Shown piece after piece: positions 37,128 to 45,488 of a stretch of 64,000 bases of DNA. The notes beneath the pieces were generated by a model. The model was not told where the DNA came from, searched no databases, and saw only the letters and a list, made by a program, of their open reading frames with translations. Within the stretch, counting starts at the first letter, position 1, and every line of letters begins with the position of its first letter. The translations under genes were made by a program, and so were the position numbers. The stretch comes from Pinibacter soli. Its GTDB lineage: Bacteria; Bacteroidota; Bacteroidia; Chitinophagales; Chitinophagaceae. The stretch spans positions 248,001 through 312,000 of the forward strand of contig NZ_JASBRG010000003.1 in the NCBI RefSeq assembly GCF_029961145.1, written 5' to 3'.

Positions 37128-38735
37128 ATGAAATACATAATAAACAAAACCGGGTACACTATCTTATTATCTGCAGTCTTGTTAGGAGCCTGCAAAAAAG
37201 ATTTTGAATCGCTCAATACACCGCCTGAGAATCCTACTGAAGCGCCCACACCACAAGTGTACAATGCCATCATCAGTTCGTTGCCGATTGTGAGTGGAGA
37301 ATATTCAGTAATGAATTCATGGCTGTATCCCATCACACAGCAGGCCATTGTTACTTCCGGGGCTTATCCGTATGATAATGCCAAGGCAAGTGTGTGGTCA
37401 GACTATTACAGGGCAATGGCCGATTACAGGCTGATACAGGACCGCGTTCACCAGGAAAAAGACACAACAGTTTACAACAATGTGTATGCAATGTTGAGAA
37501 CGGTTATGGCATACAGCACCTTCAAAGTGTCGAATTATTATGGTGATATGCCTTACTCCCAGGCCGGTTATGCACCGTTGAAAGGAGCAAGCGGCTATAG
37601 GGCGGTTTACGACAAACAATCCGACGTGTATGCTTCCATTTTGGGCGATCTGAAATGGGCCGTGGATAATTTCAGCACCAATGCCAATCAGGTCTCTTTG
37701 GGTGGTTATGAAACATTCCTGCAAAATGATATCACCAAGTGGACACAGTTTGCCAATAGTTTGCGCTTATTCATTGCTGTTACCATGTACGATAAAAACA
37801 GTTCACTGGCAGCTACGCACATCGCAGAAGCGTTGACCAAGCCGTTGCTGGCAGATGGTAATGACATTGGACTGTGGCCAACAAAAATTTCAGGACTGGA
37901 GTTCCAGTGGCGCCAGTGGTCATTTTCTGCAAACTGCTACCTGCGCATGGGTTCTACTATGTGGGGCCTTATGTCAAGCAATAACAACAAGGATGGTAGT
38001 GGCATTTTTGATATGAGAGCGAAACTGTTCTACGAAACAAACAATGCAGGGGAATGGGTGGCATATCCTCAAAACCCCACTACCACAACGCCTACAGAAG
38101 GCGGTGCCCCTTATTCAACAGATCGTTTCATTCCGGCTCCAAACTGGTCAAAGAAAGGAGCAGGGTGTATTTATTCACCCGTTAACCTGTATTTCGAGCA
38201 GGATACAAAATCGGTCCCTGAACCGATGTTAACAGCGGCCCAGGTACATTTAATAAAAGCAGAAGTTTACAACAGAGGTCTAGGTGTTGCGGCAAATGCC
38301 ACCACCGCAGCTGCTGAATACAATGCGGGCATTGCAGCGTCGATGAATATGTGGAAGGGATTGGCTTTCAACTCTCCTGTATGGGTAGTGGGAAAACCAA
38401 CATCAGCTACAGCAACCAGCGCTGAAATAAGCGCGGTGACCACCAATCCGATAACCAAGTATGACGCTACCAACGCAAGCAATGCGTTGAAGCAGATATA
38501 TGCCCAGTTATGGATCGATCAATACAGGCAGCCGTTTGATGCATGGACATTGCAAAGAAGAACTGGTGGATTAACGCCGATGTCAACAGTTAATTCCGGT
38601 TACTATACAGCCAATTTTGGTACCTATCAGCGCTTTGTTTATCCCGATGATGAGTCAAGTTATAACTACGATAACTGGAAGGCCGCCACTGGAGGAAACG
38701 ACAAGAACACTACCAAGATTTGGATAGCTAAATAA
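37128..38735 (+). CDS. SusD-like glycan-binding lipoprotein (N-glycan-type locus)
   Basis: Surface lipoprotein partner of the preceding SusC. ATG 37128 is chosen over an in-frame start at 37053 that would overlap SusC and lack a signal. Lipoprotein signal with Cys22 in LLGACKKD. The arrangement (AMADYRLIQDRVHQEKD, AYSTFKVSNYYGDMPYSQA, late LKQIYAQLWIDQYRQPFDAW) resembles the second SusD-like family (often called SusD_2 or SusD-homologue) rather than classical SusD, and 535 residues fits. Followed by a 433-bp spacer with a composite inverted repeat. Confidence 0.92.
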   Translation: MKYIINKTGYTILLSAVLLGACKKDFESLNTPPENPTEAPTPQVYNAIISSLPIVSGEYSVMNSWLYPITQQAIVTSGAYPYDNAKASVWSDYYRAMADYRLIQDRVHQEKDTTVYNNVYAMLRTVMAYSTFKVSNYYGDMPYSQAGYAPLKGASGYRAVYDKQSDVYASILGDLKWAVDNFSTNANQVSLGGYETFLQNDITKWTQFANSLRLFIAVTMYDKNSSLAATHIAEALTKPLLADGNDIGLWPTKISGLEFQWRQWSFSANCYLRMGSTMWGLMSSNNNKDGSGIFDMRAKLFYETNNAGEWVAYPQNPTTTTPTEGGAPYSTDRFIPAPNWSKKGAGCIYSPVNLYFEQDTKSVPEPMLTAAQVHLIKAEVYNRGLGVAANATTAAAEYNAGIAASMNMWKGLAFNSPVWVVGKPTSATATSAEISAVTTNPITKYDATNASNALKQIYAQLWIDQYRQPFDAWTLQRRTGGLTPMSTVNSGYYTANFGTYQRFVYPDDESSYNYDNWKAATGGNDKNTTKIWIAK

Positions 38736-38739
38736 GAAG

Positions 38740-38965
38740 GAATTAGAAATTCAATGTCGTTTAGTTAAGGTGTTTGAAAAAAACAAAAGCATCTCGCTTG
38801 TCATCCCGAGGAACGAGGGATCTGTGACTAACACTAACGAGCACTATGCGTAAACAATCACGCAGATCCCTCCTTCGTCGGGATGACAAGCAGTCGTTCT
38901 TTCCTGTACATAGCAATCAGGTAATTGAAAAGCTGCTGAACTAAACGACATTGAATTCTTAATTC
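38740..38965. repeat. Composite MITE-like element with nested inverted repeats
   Basis: The outer arms, 38740-38766 and 38939-38965, are reverse complements with a perfect 17-bp core and two mismatches over 27 bp. Inside lies a second pair, 38796-38824 and 38863-38891, matching at 27 of 29 positions and containing TTGTCATCCCGA. No reading frame of note is present. Small non-autonomous elements carrying such TGTCATCC ends are common in Bacteroidota spacers. It begins 5 bp after the SusD stop. Confidence 0.75.
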
Positions 38966-39035
38966 TTAATTCAAAAAAAAGAGCTTCCTGGTGTGAAAAA
39001 TTAAGACAAGATGGTGCAGTAATCAGGTAAAAATA

Positions 39036-39069
39036 TTTGTCCGCAATTATTGTAACCTTAATAACTTTG
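39036..39069 (+). promoter_or_regulatory. Candidate promoter of the ROK-led operon
   Basis: TAACTTTG (39062-39069) is an exact TAnnTTTG minus-7 element, with TTTG at 39036-39039 as minus-33 (22-nt spacer). Transcription would begin near 39076, leaving a leader of about 90 nt that contains a terminator hairpin. Confidence 0.6.
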
Positions 39070-39101
39070 CAACGTCTTATTGTACTCGAAATTTTTTTAC
39101 C

Positions 39102-39125
39102 AAAGAACCCACCGGTTCTTTTTTT
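39102..39125 (+). terminator. Terminator hairpin in the leader of the ROK gene
   Basis: AAAGAACC, loop CACC, GGTTCTTT, then a U-run continuing to 39125: a compact intrinsic terminator. It lies between the candidate promoter and the ROK start codon, so it may stop read-through from SusD, act as an attenuator, or both. Confidence 0.7.
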
Positions 39126-39168
39126 AACCCAGGTATTACCCTATTACCCTTGCAAAATCCTTACAGAC

Positions 39169-40416
39169 ATGGCAGAAAAAAAAGATCTCTACCGAAAAAA
39201 AATCCTTACTGAATTATATTTTGCCAAAACATTATCCTGTTCTGACCTCAGTGACCTGATTCATAAAAGCCTTCCCCTTACAACGAAGATGCTGAATGAA
39301 TTAATAGAGGAAGGAAAAGTGGAGGAAACGGGCCTTGCTGCGTCCACAGGCGGCAGGCGCGCAGTAACATACAGGATCAAGCCGGAAGAAATGTACATTG
39401 TAGCTGTAGCAATGGACCAGCTCGTTACACGCATTGCTGTAATGAACATGCAAAACGAATATGTGATACCGGTAGACAAATTTGAGCTGCCATTGAATCA
39501 ATCAAAAGACGATCTGGCTGTTCTTACCCTCAGGATAAATGAAGCGATAAAAGCTTCAAAAGTCGACAAGCAAAAAATTGTAGGAATCGGCATAGGAATG
39601 CCCGGTTTCGTAGATGCGGCCAAGGGGCTCAATTATTCATTTCTTGACTCAGATGGCAAAAGCATTTCTGATTATATTTCAAGTAAAACAGGCATACCTG
39701 TTTTCATTGACAACGACTCCAGTCTTGTAGCGCTTGCCGAGCTTCGCTTTGGCGCGGCCAAACACGTTGCCGATGCAATGGTTGTTAATATCAGCTGGGG
39801 CGTTGGTTTAGGAATGATATTGAATGGTCAGCTTTTCCGCGGGCACAATGGCTTCGCAGGTGAGTTTAGCCACATTCCGCTTTTTGTAAACAATAAACTT
39901 TGTGTGTGCGGTAAAAGAGGTTGTCTGCAAACTGAAGCATCGCTTAGTCTTGTGGTGGAAAAAGCCATCGAAGGATTAAAAACAAAAGGTGTTTCGCTAT
40001 TAAAAAAATTGCCTGAGCACCACTATGAGCAGGCCTATGAAGCCATCATAGAAGCGGTGGCAAAAGGCGATAAATTCAGCATAGAACTTTTTTCGGAAGC
40101 CGGCTATAACATTGGCCGCGGCCTTGCGATCCTCATACATTTGTTGAACCCGTCATTGATTGTTCTTAGCGGCAGGGGGTCTTCCGCCGGGAAAATATGG
40201 CTGCCCACCGTTCAACAAGCATTGAACGAACATTGTATTCCGCGCCTGCAGATGAATACCGAGATCAAAGTGTCTGAGCTTGGCTATGATTCGGAAATCA
40301 TTGGGGCAGCGGCACTGGTCATAGAAAATTATGGCGGAAAAAAACTTTCGGCACCTCCCATAACACATGCTAAAACTTACAGCTCAGCAATTAAAAGAAA
40401 AATAAGTCTCCAATAG
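39169..40416 (+). CDS. ROK-family transcriptional repressor (NagC/XylR type)
   Basis: Cytoplasmic sugar-responsive regulator: N-terminal winged helix (about 1-70, SDLIHKSLPLTTKMLNELIEEGK) fused to a ROK domain. The ROK zinc site is complete: GEFSH (His235) and CVCGKRGC (Cys245, Cys247, Cys252). FIDNDSSLVALAE (179-191) is the sugar-binding segment; kinase-type catalytic Asp is near 181, so some sugar-kinase activity cannot be excluded. ATG 39169 begins MAEKKDLY; an upstream in-frame start at 39037 is rejected because it precedes the predicted leader elements. Members of this family sense GlcNAc, xylose or similar sugars, which suits the GH20/GH18/GH3 genes that follow. The GH29 gene starts 9 bp after its stop, so it heads the operon. 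Confidence 0.92.
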   Translation: MAEKKDLYRKKILTELYFAKTLSCSDLSDLIHKSLPLTTKMLNELIEEGKVEETGLAASTGGRRAVTYRIKPEEMYIVAVAMDQLVTRIAVMNMQNEYVIPVDKFELPLNQSKDDLAVLTLRINEAIKASKVDKQKIVGIGIGMPGFVDAAKGLNYSFLDSDGKSISDYISSKTGIPVFIDNDSSLVALAELRFGAAKHVADAMVVNISWGVGLGMILNGQLFRGHNGFAGEFSHIPLFVNNKLCVCGKRGCLQTEASLSLVVEKAIEGLKTKGVSLLKKLPEHHYEQAYEAIIEAVAKGDKFSIELFSEAGYNIGRGLAILIHLLNPSLIVLSGRGSSAGKIWLPTVQQALNEHCIPRLQMNTEIKVSELGYDSEIIGAAALVIENYGGKKLSAPPITHAKTYSSAIKRKISLQ

Positions 40417-40425
40417 AATTCAGAT

Positions 40426-41862
40426 ATGAAAAAATACATCAGCATCTTTTTGTTGTTTTCAGTACTATTTGCGAATGCGCAGCAACACAATACATCCAAC
40501 GACTACGTTGTACCATCTGATACTTTGGTGCGTGCAAAACTTTCGCACTGGCAGGACATTAAATTTGGACTGCTAATGCATTGGGGCACCTACAGCCAGT
40601 GGGGAATAGTGGAAAGCTGGAGCATCTGTCCTGAAGACGAAGGCTGGTGCGAGCGTCGCGGACCATATGCAGCAGATTATTATACTTACAAAAAAGCCTA
40701 CGAAAACTTACAGACAACATTTAATCCCACGCAATTCGATCCTTCCAAATGGGCCGCTGCTGCAAAAGATGCAGGCATGAAATACGTGGTGTTTACCACA
40801 AAACATCACGATGGCTTTTGCATGTTTGATACCAAAGAAACAGACTACAAAATAACGTCTCCTAAAACGCCATTTTCTACCAACCCCAAAAGCAATGTTG
40901 CGAAAGAGGTTTTTGATGCGTTCAGAAAAGAAGGCTTTCTCATCGGAGCCTATTTTTCAAAACCTGACTGGCACACTGAAAACTACTGGTGGTCATACTT
41001 TCCGCCCAAAAACAGAAACGTGAACTACGATCCTAAAAAATATCCGGATCATTGGAGCGCGTTTAAACAATTTACCTACAACCAGATCCAGGAACTGATG
41101 ACAGGGTACGGTGCGATGGATATCCTTTGGCTCGACGGTGGCTGGGTAAGACCACACAAAACGATCGATCAAAATGTTGAGTGGCAAAGGACAATTCCTT
41201 ATGATCAGGACATTGACATGCCAAAAATTGCGGCAATGGCAAGAGACAATCAACCCGGCCTGCTCGTGGTGGACCGCACCGTTGCCGGCGAATATGAAAA
41301 CTATGTAACCCCCGAACAGCAAGTGCCTGCTAAACCATTGGGCCATCCATGGGAGTCCTGCATTACCATGGGCGATTCATGGAGCTACGTTCCTAACGAC
41401 CATTATAAAAGCACACAAACACTCGTGCAGCTTTTGGTTAAAATAGTGTCAAGAGGTGGCAACCTTTTATTAAATATCGGACCTTCGCCTCAGGGTGATT
41501 TTGCAGATACTGCATATGCACGATTAAAAGAAATTGGAGCATGGATGAAGATAAACCAGGAGGGTATTTATAATACAAAGCCATTGGCACCTTATTCTTC
41601 AGGCAATATTTTCTTCACACAATCAACAAAAAAGAACGCGGTATATGCTTTCAGTTTATCCGAAAATGATAATGTAACGCTTTCCGATAAAGTGACTGTA
41701 GAAGGATATGCTCCGCAGAAAAAAGCAAAGATTACGCTGCTTGGATACAAAGACAAATTAAGCTGGAAGCAAGACGGAGATAAGCTTGTGATCAGTGTTC
41801 CGAAGAAGTTGCAAGACAGAATTATAGGGCAGCATGCCGTTTGTTTTAGAATTGAAAATTGA
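40426..41862 (+). CDS. GH29 alpha-L-fucosidase
   Basis: Secreted retaining fucosidase. Signal peptide to about 19 (ANAQ). Family marks are FGLLMHWGTYS (48-58), TTKHHDGF (124-131) and the nucleophile Asp237 in DILWLDGGW. A small C-terminal beta domain ends the protein at 478 residues. It directly follows the ROK gene. In this gene set it would take fucose off N-glycans (core alpha-1,3 or antennary alpha-1,4 in plants); linkage preference is inference. The stop codon lies inside an A/T-rich inverted repeat, so the last residues (RIEN) are encoded by repeat sequence. Confidence 0.93.
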   Translation: MKKYISIFLLFSVLFANAQQHNTSNDYVVPSDTLVRAKLSHWQDIKFGLLMHWGTYSQWGIVESWSICPEDEGWCERRGPYAADYYTYKKAYENLQTTFNPTQFDPSKWAAAAKDAGMKYVVFTTKHHDGFCMFDTKETDYKITSPKTPFSTNPKSNVAKEVFDAFRKEGFLIGAYFSKPDWHTENYWWSYFPPKNRNVNYDPKKYPDHWSAFKQFTYNQIQELMTGYGAMDILWLDGGWVRPHKTIDQNVEWQRTIPYDQDIDMPKIAAMARDNQPGLLVVDRTVAGEYENYVTPEQQVPAKPLGHPWESCITMGDSWSYVPNDHYKSTQTLVQLLVKIVSRGGNLLLNIGPSPQGDFADTAYARLKEIGAWMKINQEGIYNTKPLAPYSSGNIFFTQSTKKNAVYAFSLSENDNVTLSDKVTVEGYAPQKKAKITLLGYKDKLSWKQDGDKLVISVPKKLQDRIIGQHAVCFRIEN

Positions 41863-41995
41863 AAGTTGAAAATTTGATTGTTAGTTGATAGTTGTTGGTT
41901 GTTAGCGTTAATAAAGACTATTCAAAACTTAAGTCTAGCAACTACCAACTTGCAACGTTTCCTCATTTTCAATTTTCAATTTTCAACTTTCAATT
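41857..41995. repeat. A/T-rich inverted repeat spanning the GH29 stop
   Basis: AATTGAAAGTTGAAAATT at 41857-41874 has an exact reverse complement at 41978-41995. Between them a second, looser pair is visible (GTTGATAGTTGTTGG against CAACTACCAACTTGC). The left arm contains the stop codon of GH29 and the right arm ends 8 bp before the GH18 start. Confidence 0.75.
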
Positions 41996-42003
41996 AGAAA
42001 ATC

Positions 42004-43131
42004 ATGAGAATACTCCTCGCCACCATATTCACATTGGTTTTGATCAATTGTGTTACAGCGCAGAAAAAGAAGCTCGCGGTTATTGCTTATTATGCGGGGC
42101 GTCCAACTATGGTCGACAGTTTTCCCATTGAAAAGATCACGCATCTTATTTTTAGTTTCGCTCACTTGCGCAATGACAGCATGGTTATTGGCAACGCAAG
42201 GGACAGTGTAACCATAGCAAACATGGTCAAATTAAAAAGCAGAAATCCCAAACTGAAAGTCATGTTGTCGATGGGAGGTTGGGGTGGCTGCCAATATTGC
42301 TCATCTGTTTTTGCAGACAGTGCCAAAAGAAAAACATTCGCCCAAACAGCAAAAAATCTAACCGATTATTTTCACACAGATGGCATTGATATAGATTGGG
42401 AATACCCGGCGGTAGTAGGCTATCCGAGCCATCAGTATATGACCAAAGACAGAGCCAACTTTACAAAACTGATGCGCGACCTACGCGATGCATTAGGCCC
42501 TGATGCGGAGCTCAGTTTTGCCGCAGGCGGGTTAAAACAACACATAGATTCGAGCTTTGAATGGAAGCAGGTGATGAAATATGCTGATCGCGTAAATCTC
42601 ATGAGTTATGATTTGGTATGCGGTTATGATACGGTAAGTGGGCATCATACCGCTTTGTATTCAACACCTGAGCAATATTCATCTGTAGATGATGGAGTAA
42701 AGCGGTTGCTGAAATGGGGAGTTCCTGCAAATAAGATCGCTATTGGCGCCGCATTTTACGCACGTATATTTGCAAATTCAACAAATGCTAATGATGGGCT
42801 ATATCAGCCAACGCATTTTTACAGAGGCGTATCCTGGCGAAAATTTGACAGCACATTCTCTGCAGCAAACGGCTATAAGAAGTACTGGGACAAAGTAGCC
42901 GAGGCTCCTTACCTGTACAACGATTCGCTGAAGTATTTTGTGACCTATGATGATTCAGTTTCAGTTCACTTGAAAACGAAATATGCGATGCAAAAAAAGC
43001 TGAACGGCGTGATGTTCTGGCAATTGGCCGACGATTCGTTTCAGCATGGCTTACTTGATGTGATAGATGAAACGAAGAAAGGCTTACCTCCGGGAAAAGC
43101 GGTTACTGTGCATAAGCGTTTTGATCGTTAG
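42004..43131 (+). CDS. GH18 glycoside hydrolase (chitinase or endo-beta-N-acetylglucosaminidase)
   Basis: Secreted enzyme cleaving beta-1,4 GlcNAc linkages by substrate-assisted catalysis. Signal peptide to about 20 (VTAQ). The SxGG motif is at 89-92 (SMGGW) and the active-site DGIDIDWE at 126-133 ends with the acid Glu133. NLMSYDL and MFWQLADDS supply the typical Tyr and C-terminal Trp. Length 375 is a bare catalytic domain. The fold does not separate chitin from N-glycan cores; the surrounding fucosidase, mannosidase and hexosaminidase genes favour cutting the chitobiose core of N-glycans, while chitin remains possible. Confidence 0.9.
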   Translation: MRILLATIFTLVLINCVTAQKKKLAVIAYYAGRPTMVDSFPIEKITHLIFSFAHLRNDSMVIGNARDSVTIANMVKLKSRNPKLKVMLSMGGWGGCQYCSSVFADSAKRKTFAQTAKNLTDYFHTDGIDIDWEYPAVVGYPSHQYMTKDRANFTKLMRDLRDALGPDAELSFAAGGLKQHIDSSFEWKQVMKYADRVNLMSYDLVCGYDTVSGHHTALYSTPEQYSSVDDGVKRLLKWGVPANKIAIGAAFYARIFANSTNANDGLYQPTHFYRGVSWRKFDSTFSAANGYKKYWDKVAEAPYLYNDSLKYFVTYDDSVSVHLKTKYAMQKKLNGVMFWQLADDSFQHGLLDVIDETKKGLPPGKAVTVHKRFDR

Positions 43132-43141
43132 GTAAGATAGT

Positions 43142-43188
43142 CAATTTGAAAATTTGAAAATCGTAGGGGCGAATCGCATTCGCCCTCA
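43142..43188. repeat. A/T repeat followed by GGGCGAAT-type palindrome
   Basis: An ATTTGAAAA tandem (43142-43161) is joined to a palindrome with stem GGGCGAAT / ATTCGCCC around CGC (43163-43188). It lies 10 bp after the GH18 stop and shares its core with 23674-23698. Confidence 0.7.
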
Positions 43189-43259
43189 TAGACAATAATC
43201 AGTGTAAATCAGTCTAATCAGCGTCATCAGCGTGCCATATTTCATAATAGATAACAACA

Positions 43260-45437
43260 ATGAGAAAATTTTTCATGCCTCGCACTATTTTTTGTTTGCA
43301 GTTTATTTGCTGCTTCGCGCTGTTCAGCAATGCACAGGAAAAAGAATTGTATAGAAACAGCAACGCGTCCGTTGATGCAAGAGTAAACGATCTGTTGAAT
43401 CGCCTCACACTCGAAGAAAAGATTTCTTTATTGGGCTACAATAGCAAACCTGTTCCTCGTCTTGACATCCCCGCTTATAACTGGTGGAACGAAGGTTTGC
43501 ACGGAGTGGCGAGAGCCGGAAAAGCAACCGTATTTCCGCAAGCAATAGGAATGGCCGCAACCTTCAATGACAGTTTGCTTAATGAAGTTGCCAATGTTAT
43601 TTCAACAGAAGCCAGGGCAAAATACAATCTCTCTACACAACTGCAAAGACATTTACAATACATGGGACTGACCTTTTGGTCGCCCAATATCAATATCTTC
43701 CGCGATCCGCGGTGGGGAAGAGGGCAGGAAACTTATGGGGAAGATCCTTTCCTCACGGCGTCTATGGGAACCGCCTACGTAAAAGGTTTGCAGGGAAATG
43801 ATCCAGGTTCTTTGAAAACATCTGCGACGGCAAAACATTTTGCAGTACACAGCGGGCCCGAAGCGACCCGTCACACCGCTAATATAATCGTTGATGAAAA
43901 AGATTTGCGCGAAACATATCTATATGCATTTAAGAAATTAGTAGATGCAACTGTTGAGTCGGTGATGTGCGCTTACAATCGCGTAAACGACCAGCCCTGC
44001 TGTACGGGTGATGCGCTGCTTAAAAATATCCTTCGCTATGAGTGGAAATTTAAGGGCCATGTGGTGACAGATTGCTGGGCGCTCGAAGATGTTTGGTTAA
44101 GACACAAAGCGCTTCCAAATGCAGCAGTAACTGCCGCCGCTGCGATCAAAGCTGGCGTTAACCTTGACTGCAGCAATCTTTTGCAGGACGATGTAATGAA
44201 TGCCATAAAGCAAAACCTGCTTACCGCAAAAGAAGTCGACAGCACCCTGGCGCCAATTCTTCGCACACAAATGAAACTGGGCTTCTACAATGATCCTGTA
44301 TCATCACGCTATGCTAAATTTGGAGAAGACAGTGTTGCTAACGAATACCACAAAATGCTGGCAAGAAGAGCCGCGCAACAAAGCATGGTATTGTTGAAAA
44401 ATGATAAGAACATTCTTCCACTCGATAAGAGCAAATATGGCGCAATTGCCGTTGTTGGACCCAATGCCGCTTCGCTGGATGCATTGGTTGCGAACTATCA
44501 TGGCGTGAGCGATAAGACAGTGAATTTTGTCGAAGGCATTACGGCAGCAGTCGGCGCGGGCACAAGGGTGGAATACGATTTGGGTTGCGATTTTTCGGAC
44601 ACCGCACATTTCGGTGGCGTGTGGATGGCCGGCAATGCAGACGTAACTATTGCTGTGATTGGGTTATCGCCTGTATATGAAGGAGAAGAAGGCGACGCAT
44701 TTCTTTCACAATCTGGCGGCGACAGAAATTCATTGGGTCTGCCCGCTTCGCAAATTGCTTATATAAAGGCGTTGCGCAAAGCCAACAAGCAACCCATCAT
44801 CGCTGTGGTTTGTGCGGGAAGTGATGTGGATATTACCTCAATTGAACCTTATGTTGATGCCATTGTTTATGCATGGTATCCGGGAGAGCAGGGCGGCAAT
44901 GCATTTGCCGACATTCTGTTTGGAAAGGTTTCTCCTTCAGGCAGATTGCCGTTAACGTTTTATCAATCCTTAAAAGATCTTCCACAATACAGCGATTATA
45001 ACATGAAAGGGAGAACCTATCGATACTTCGACGGCCCGATCCAATACGCATTTGGCTTTGGATTGTCATACACTTCATTTGCTTATGCATGGGATCGCAG
45101 ACCAACACCGGTTAGTTCATTGCAAGACACGGTAACATTTTCCGTAGTAGTAAAAAATGAAGGCAAGATGGATGGTGATGAAGTAGTGCAGGCGTATATA
45201 AAATACCCCAATATCGAACGGATGCCTTTAAAAGAATTGAAAGGATTCAAAAGAATATCTATTGCAAGCGGCGGACAAAAAACCGTTCAATTTAAAATTC
45301 CGGCGACCGAATTGCAAAAATGGGATTTGAAAGAGCATCGCTGGAAATTGTATGCCGGGGAGTACACAATAGTAGTTGGCAGTAGTTCAACGGATGTGAA
45401 ATTGAAATCACAGATTGAAGTAAAAAGTAAAAAGTAA
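43260..45437 (+). CDS. GH3 beta-glycosidase, beta-xylosidase-like
   Basis: Secreted retaining exo-glycosidase: signal peptide to about 25 (SNAQ), N-terminal TIM-barrel with the nucleophile Asp271 in VVTDCWALED, second alpha/beta domain (about 385-600) and a C-terminal fibronectin-III-like domain (about 630-715). The segment YNWWNEGLHGVAR (about 73-85) marks the xylosidase/arabinofuranosidase side of GH3 rather than the glucosidase side. In a plant N-glycan setting it would remove the beta-1,2-xylose from the core mannose; GH3 enzymes with that activity are known in gut Bacteroides. Xylan oligosaccharides are the alternative substrate. 725 residues. Confidence 0.9.
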   Translation: MRKFFMPRTIFCLQFICCFALFSNAQEKELYRNSNASVDARVNDLLNRLTLEEKISLLGYNSKPVPRLDIPAYNWWNEGLHGVARAGKATVFPQAIGMAATFNDSLLNEVANVISTEARAKYNLSTQLQRHLQYMGLTFWSPNINIFRDPRWGRGQETYGEDPFLTASMGTAYVKGLQGNDPGSLKTSATAKHFAVHSGPEATRHTANIIVDEKDLRETYLYAFKKLVDATVESVMCAYNRVNDQPCCTGDALLKNILRYEWKFKGHVVTDCWALEDVWLRHKALPNAAVTAAAAIKAGVNLDCSNLLQDDVMNAIKQNLLTAKEVDSTLAPILRTQMKLGFYNDPVSSRYAKFGEDSVANEYHKMLARRAAQQSMVLLKNDKNILPLDKSKYGAIAVVGPNAASLDALVANYHGVSDKTVNFVEGITAAVGAGTRVEYDLGCDFSDTAHFGGVWMAGNADVTIAVIGLSPVYEGEEGDAFLSQSGGDRNSLGLPASQIAYIKALRKANKQPIIAVVCAGSDVDITSIEPYVDAIVYAWYPGEQGGNAFADILFGKVSPSGRLPLTFYQSLKDLPQYSDYNMKGRTYRYFDGPIQYAFGFGLSYTSFAYAWDRRPTPVSSLQDTVTFSVVVKNEGKMDGDEVVQAYIKYPNIERMPLKELKGFKRISIASGGQKTVQFKIPATELQKWDLKEHRWKLYAGEYTIVVGSSSTDVKLKSQIEVKSKK

Positions 45438-45444
45438 AAATCAG

Positions 45445-45471
45445 GCATTCCGTAGGGACGCATTGAATGAG
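45445..45471. repeat. Palindromic repeat (GAGACGCAT type), degenerate
   Basis: GGACGCAT / ATGAGTCTCC stem with three mismatches, lying 7 bp after the GH3 stop. It appears to be a decayed relative of the units at 6770 and 62991. Confidence 0.5.
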
Positions 45472-45488
45472 TCTCCCTCACCTGAATA

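Noticed and set aside
39037-39168. N-terminal extension of the ROK protein from the in-frame start at 39037
   Set aside because: The extension would cover the candidate promoter and the terminator hairpin and has no resemblance to ROK proteins, which begin with the winged helix found from 39169.
6594-43188. A CRISPR array suggested by recurring short A/T units
   Set aside because: The units are degenerate, directly tandem or inverted, lack regular unique spacers, and no cas genes are present.
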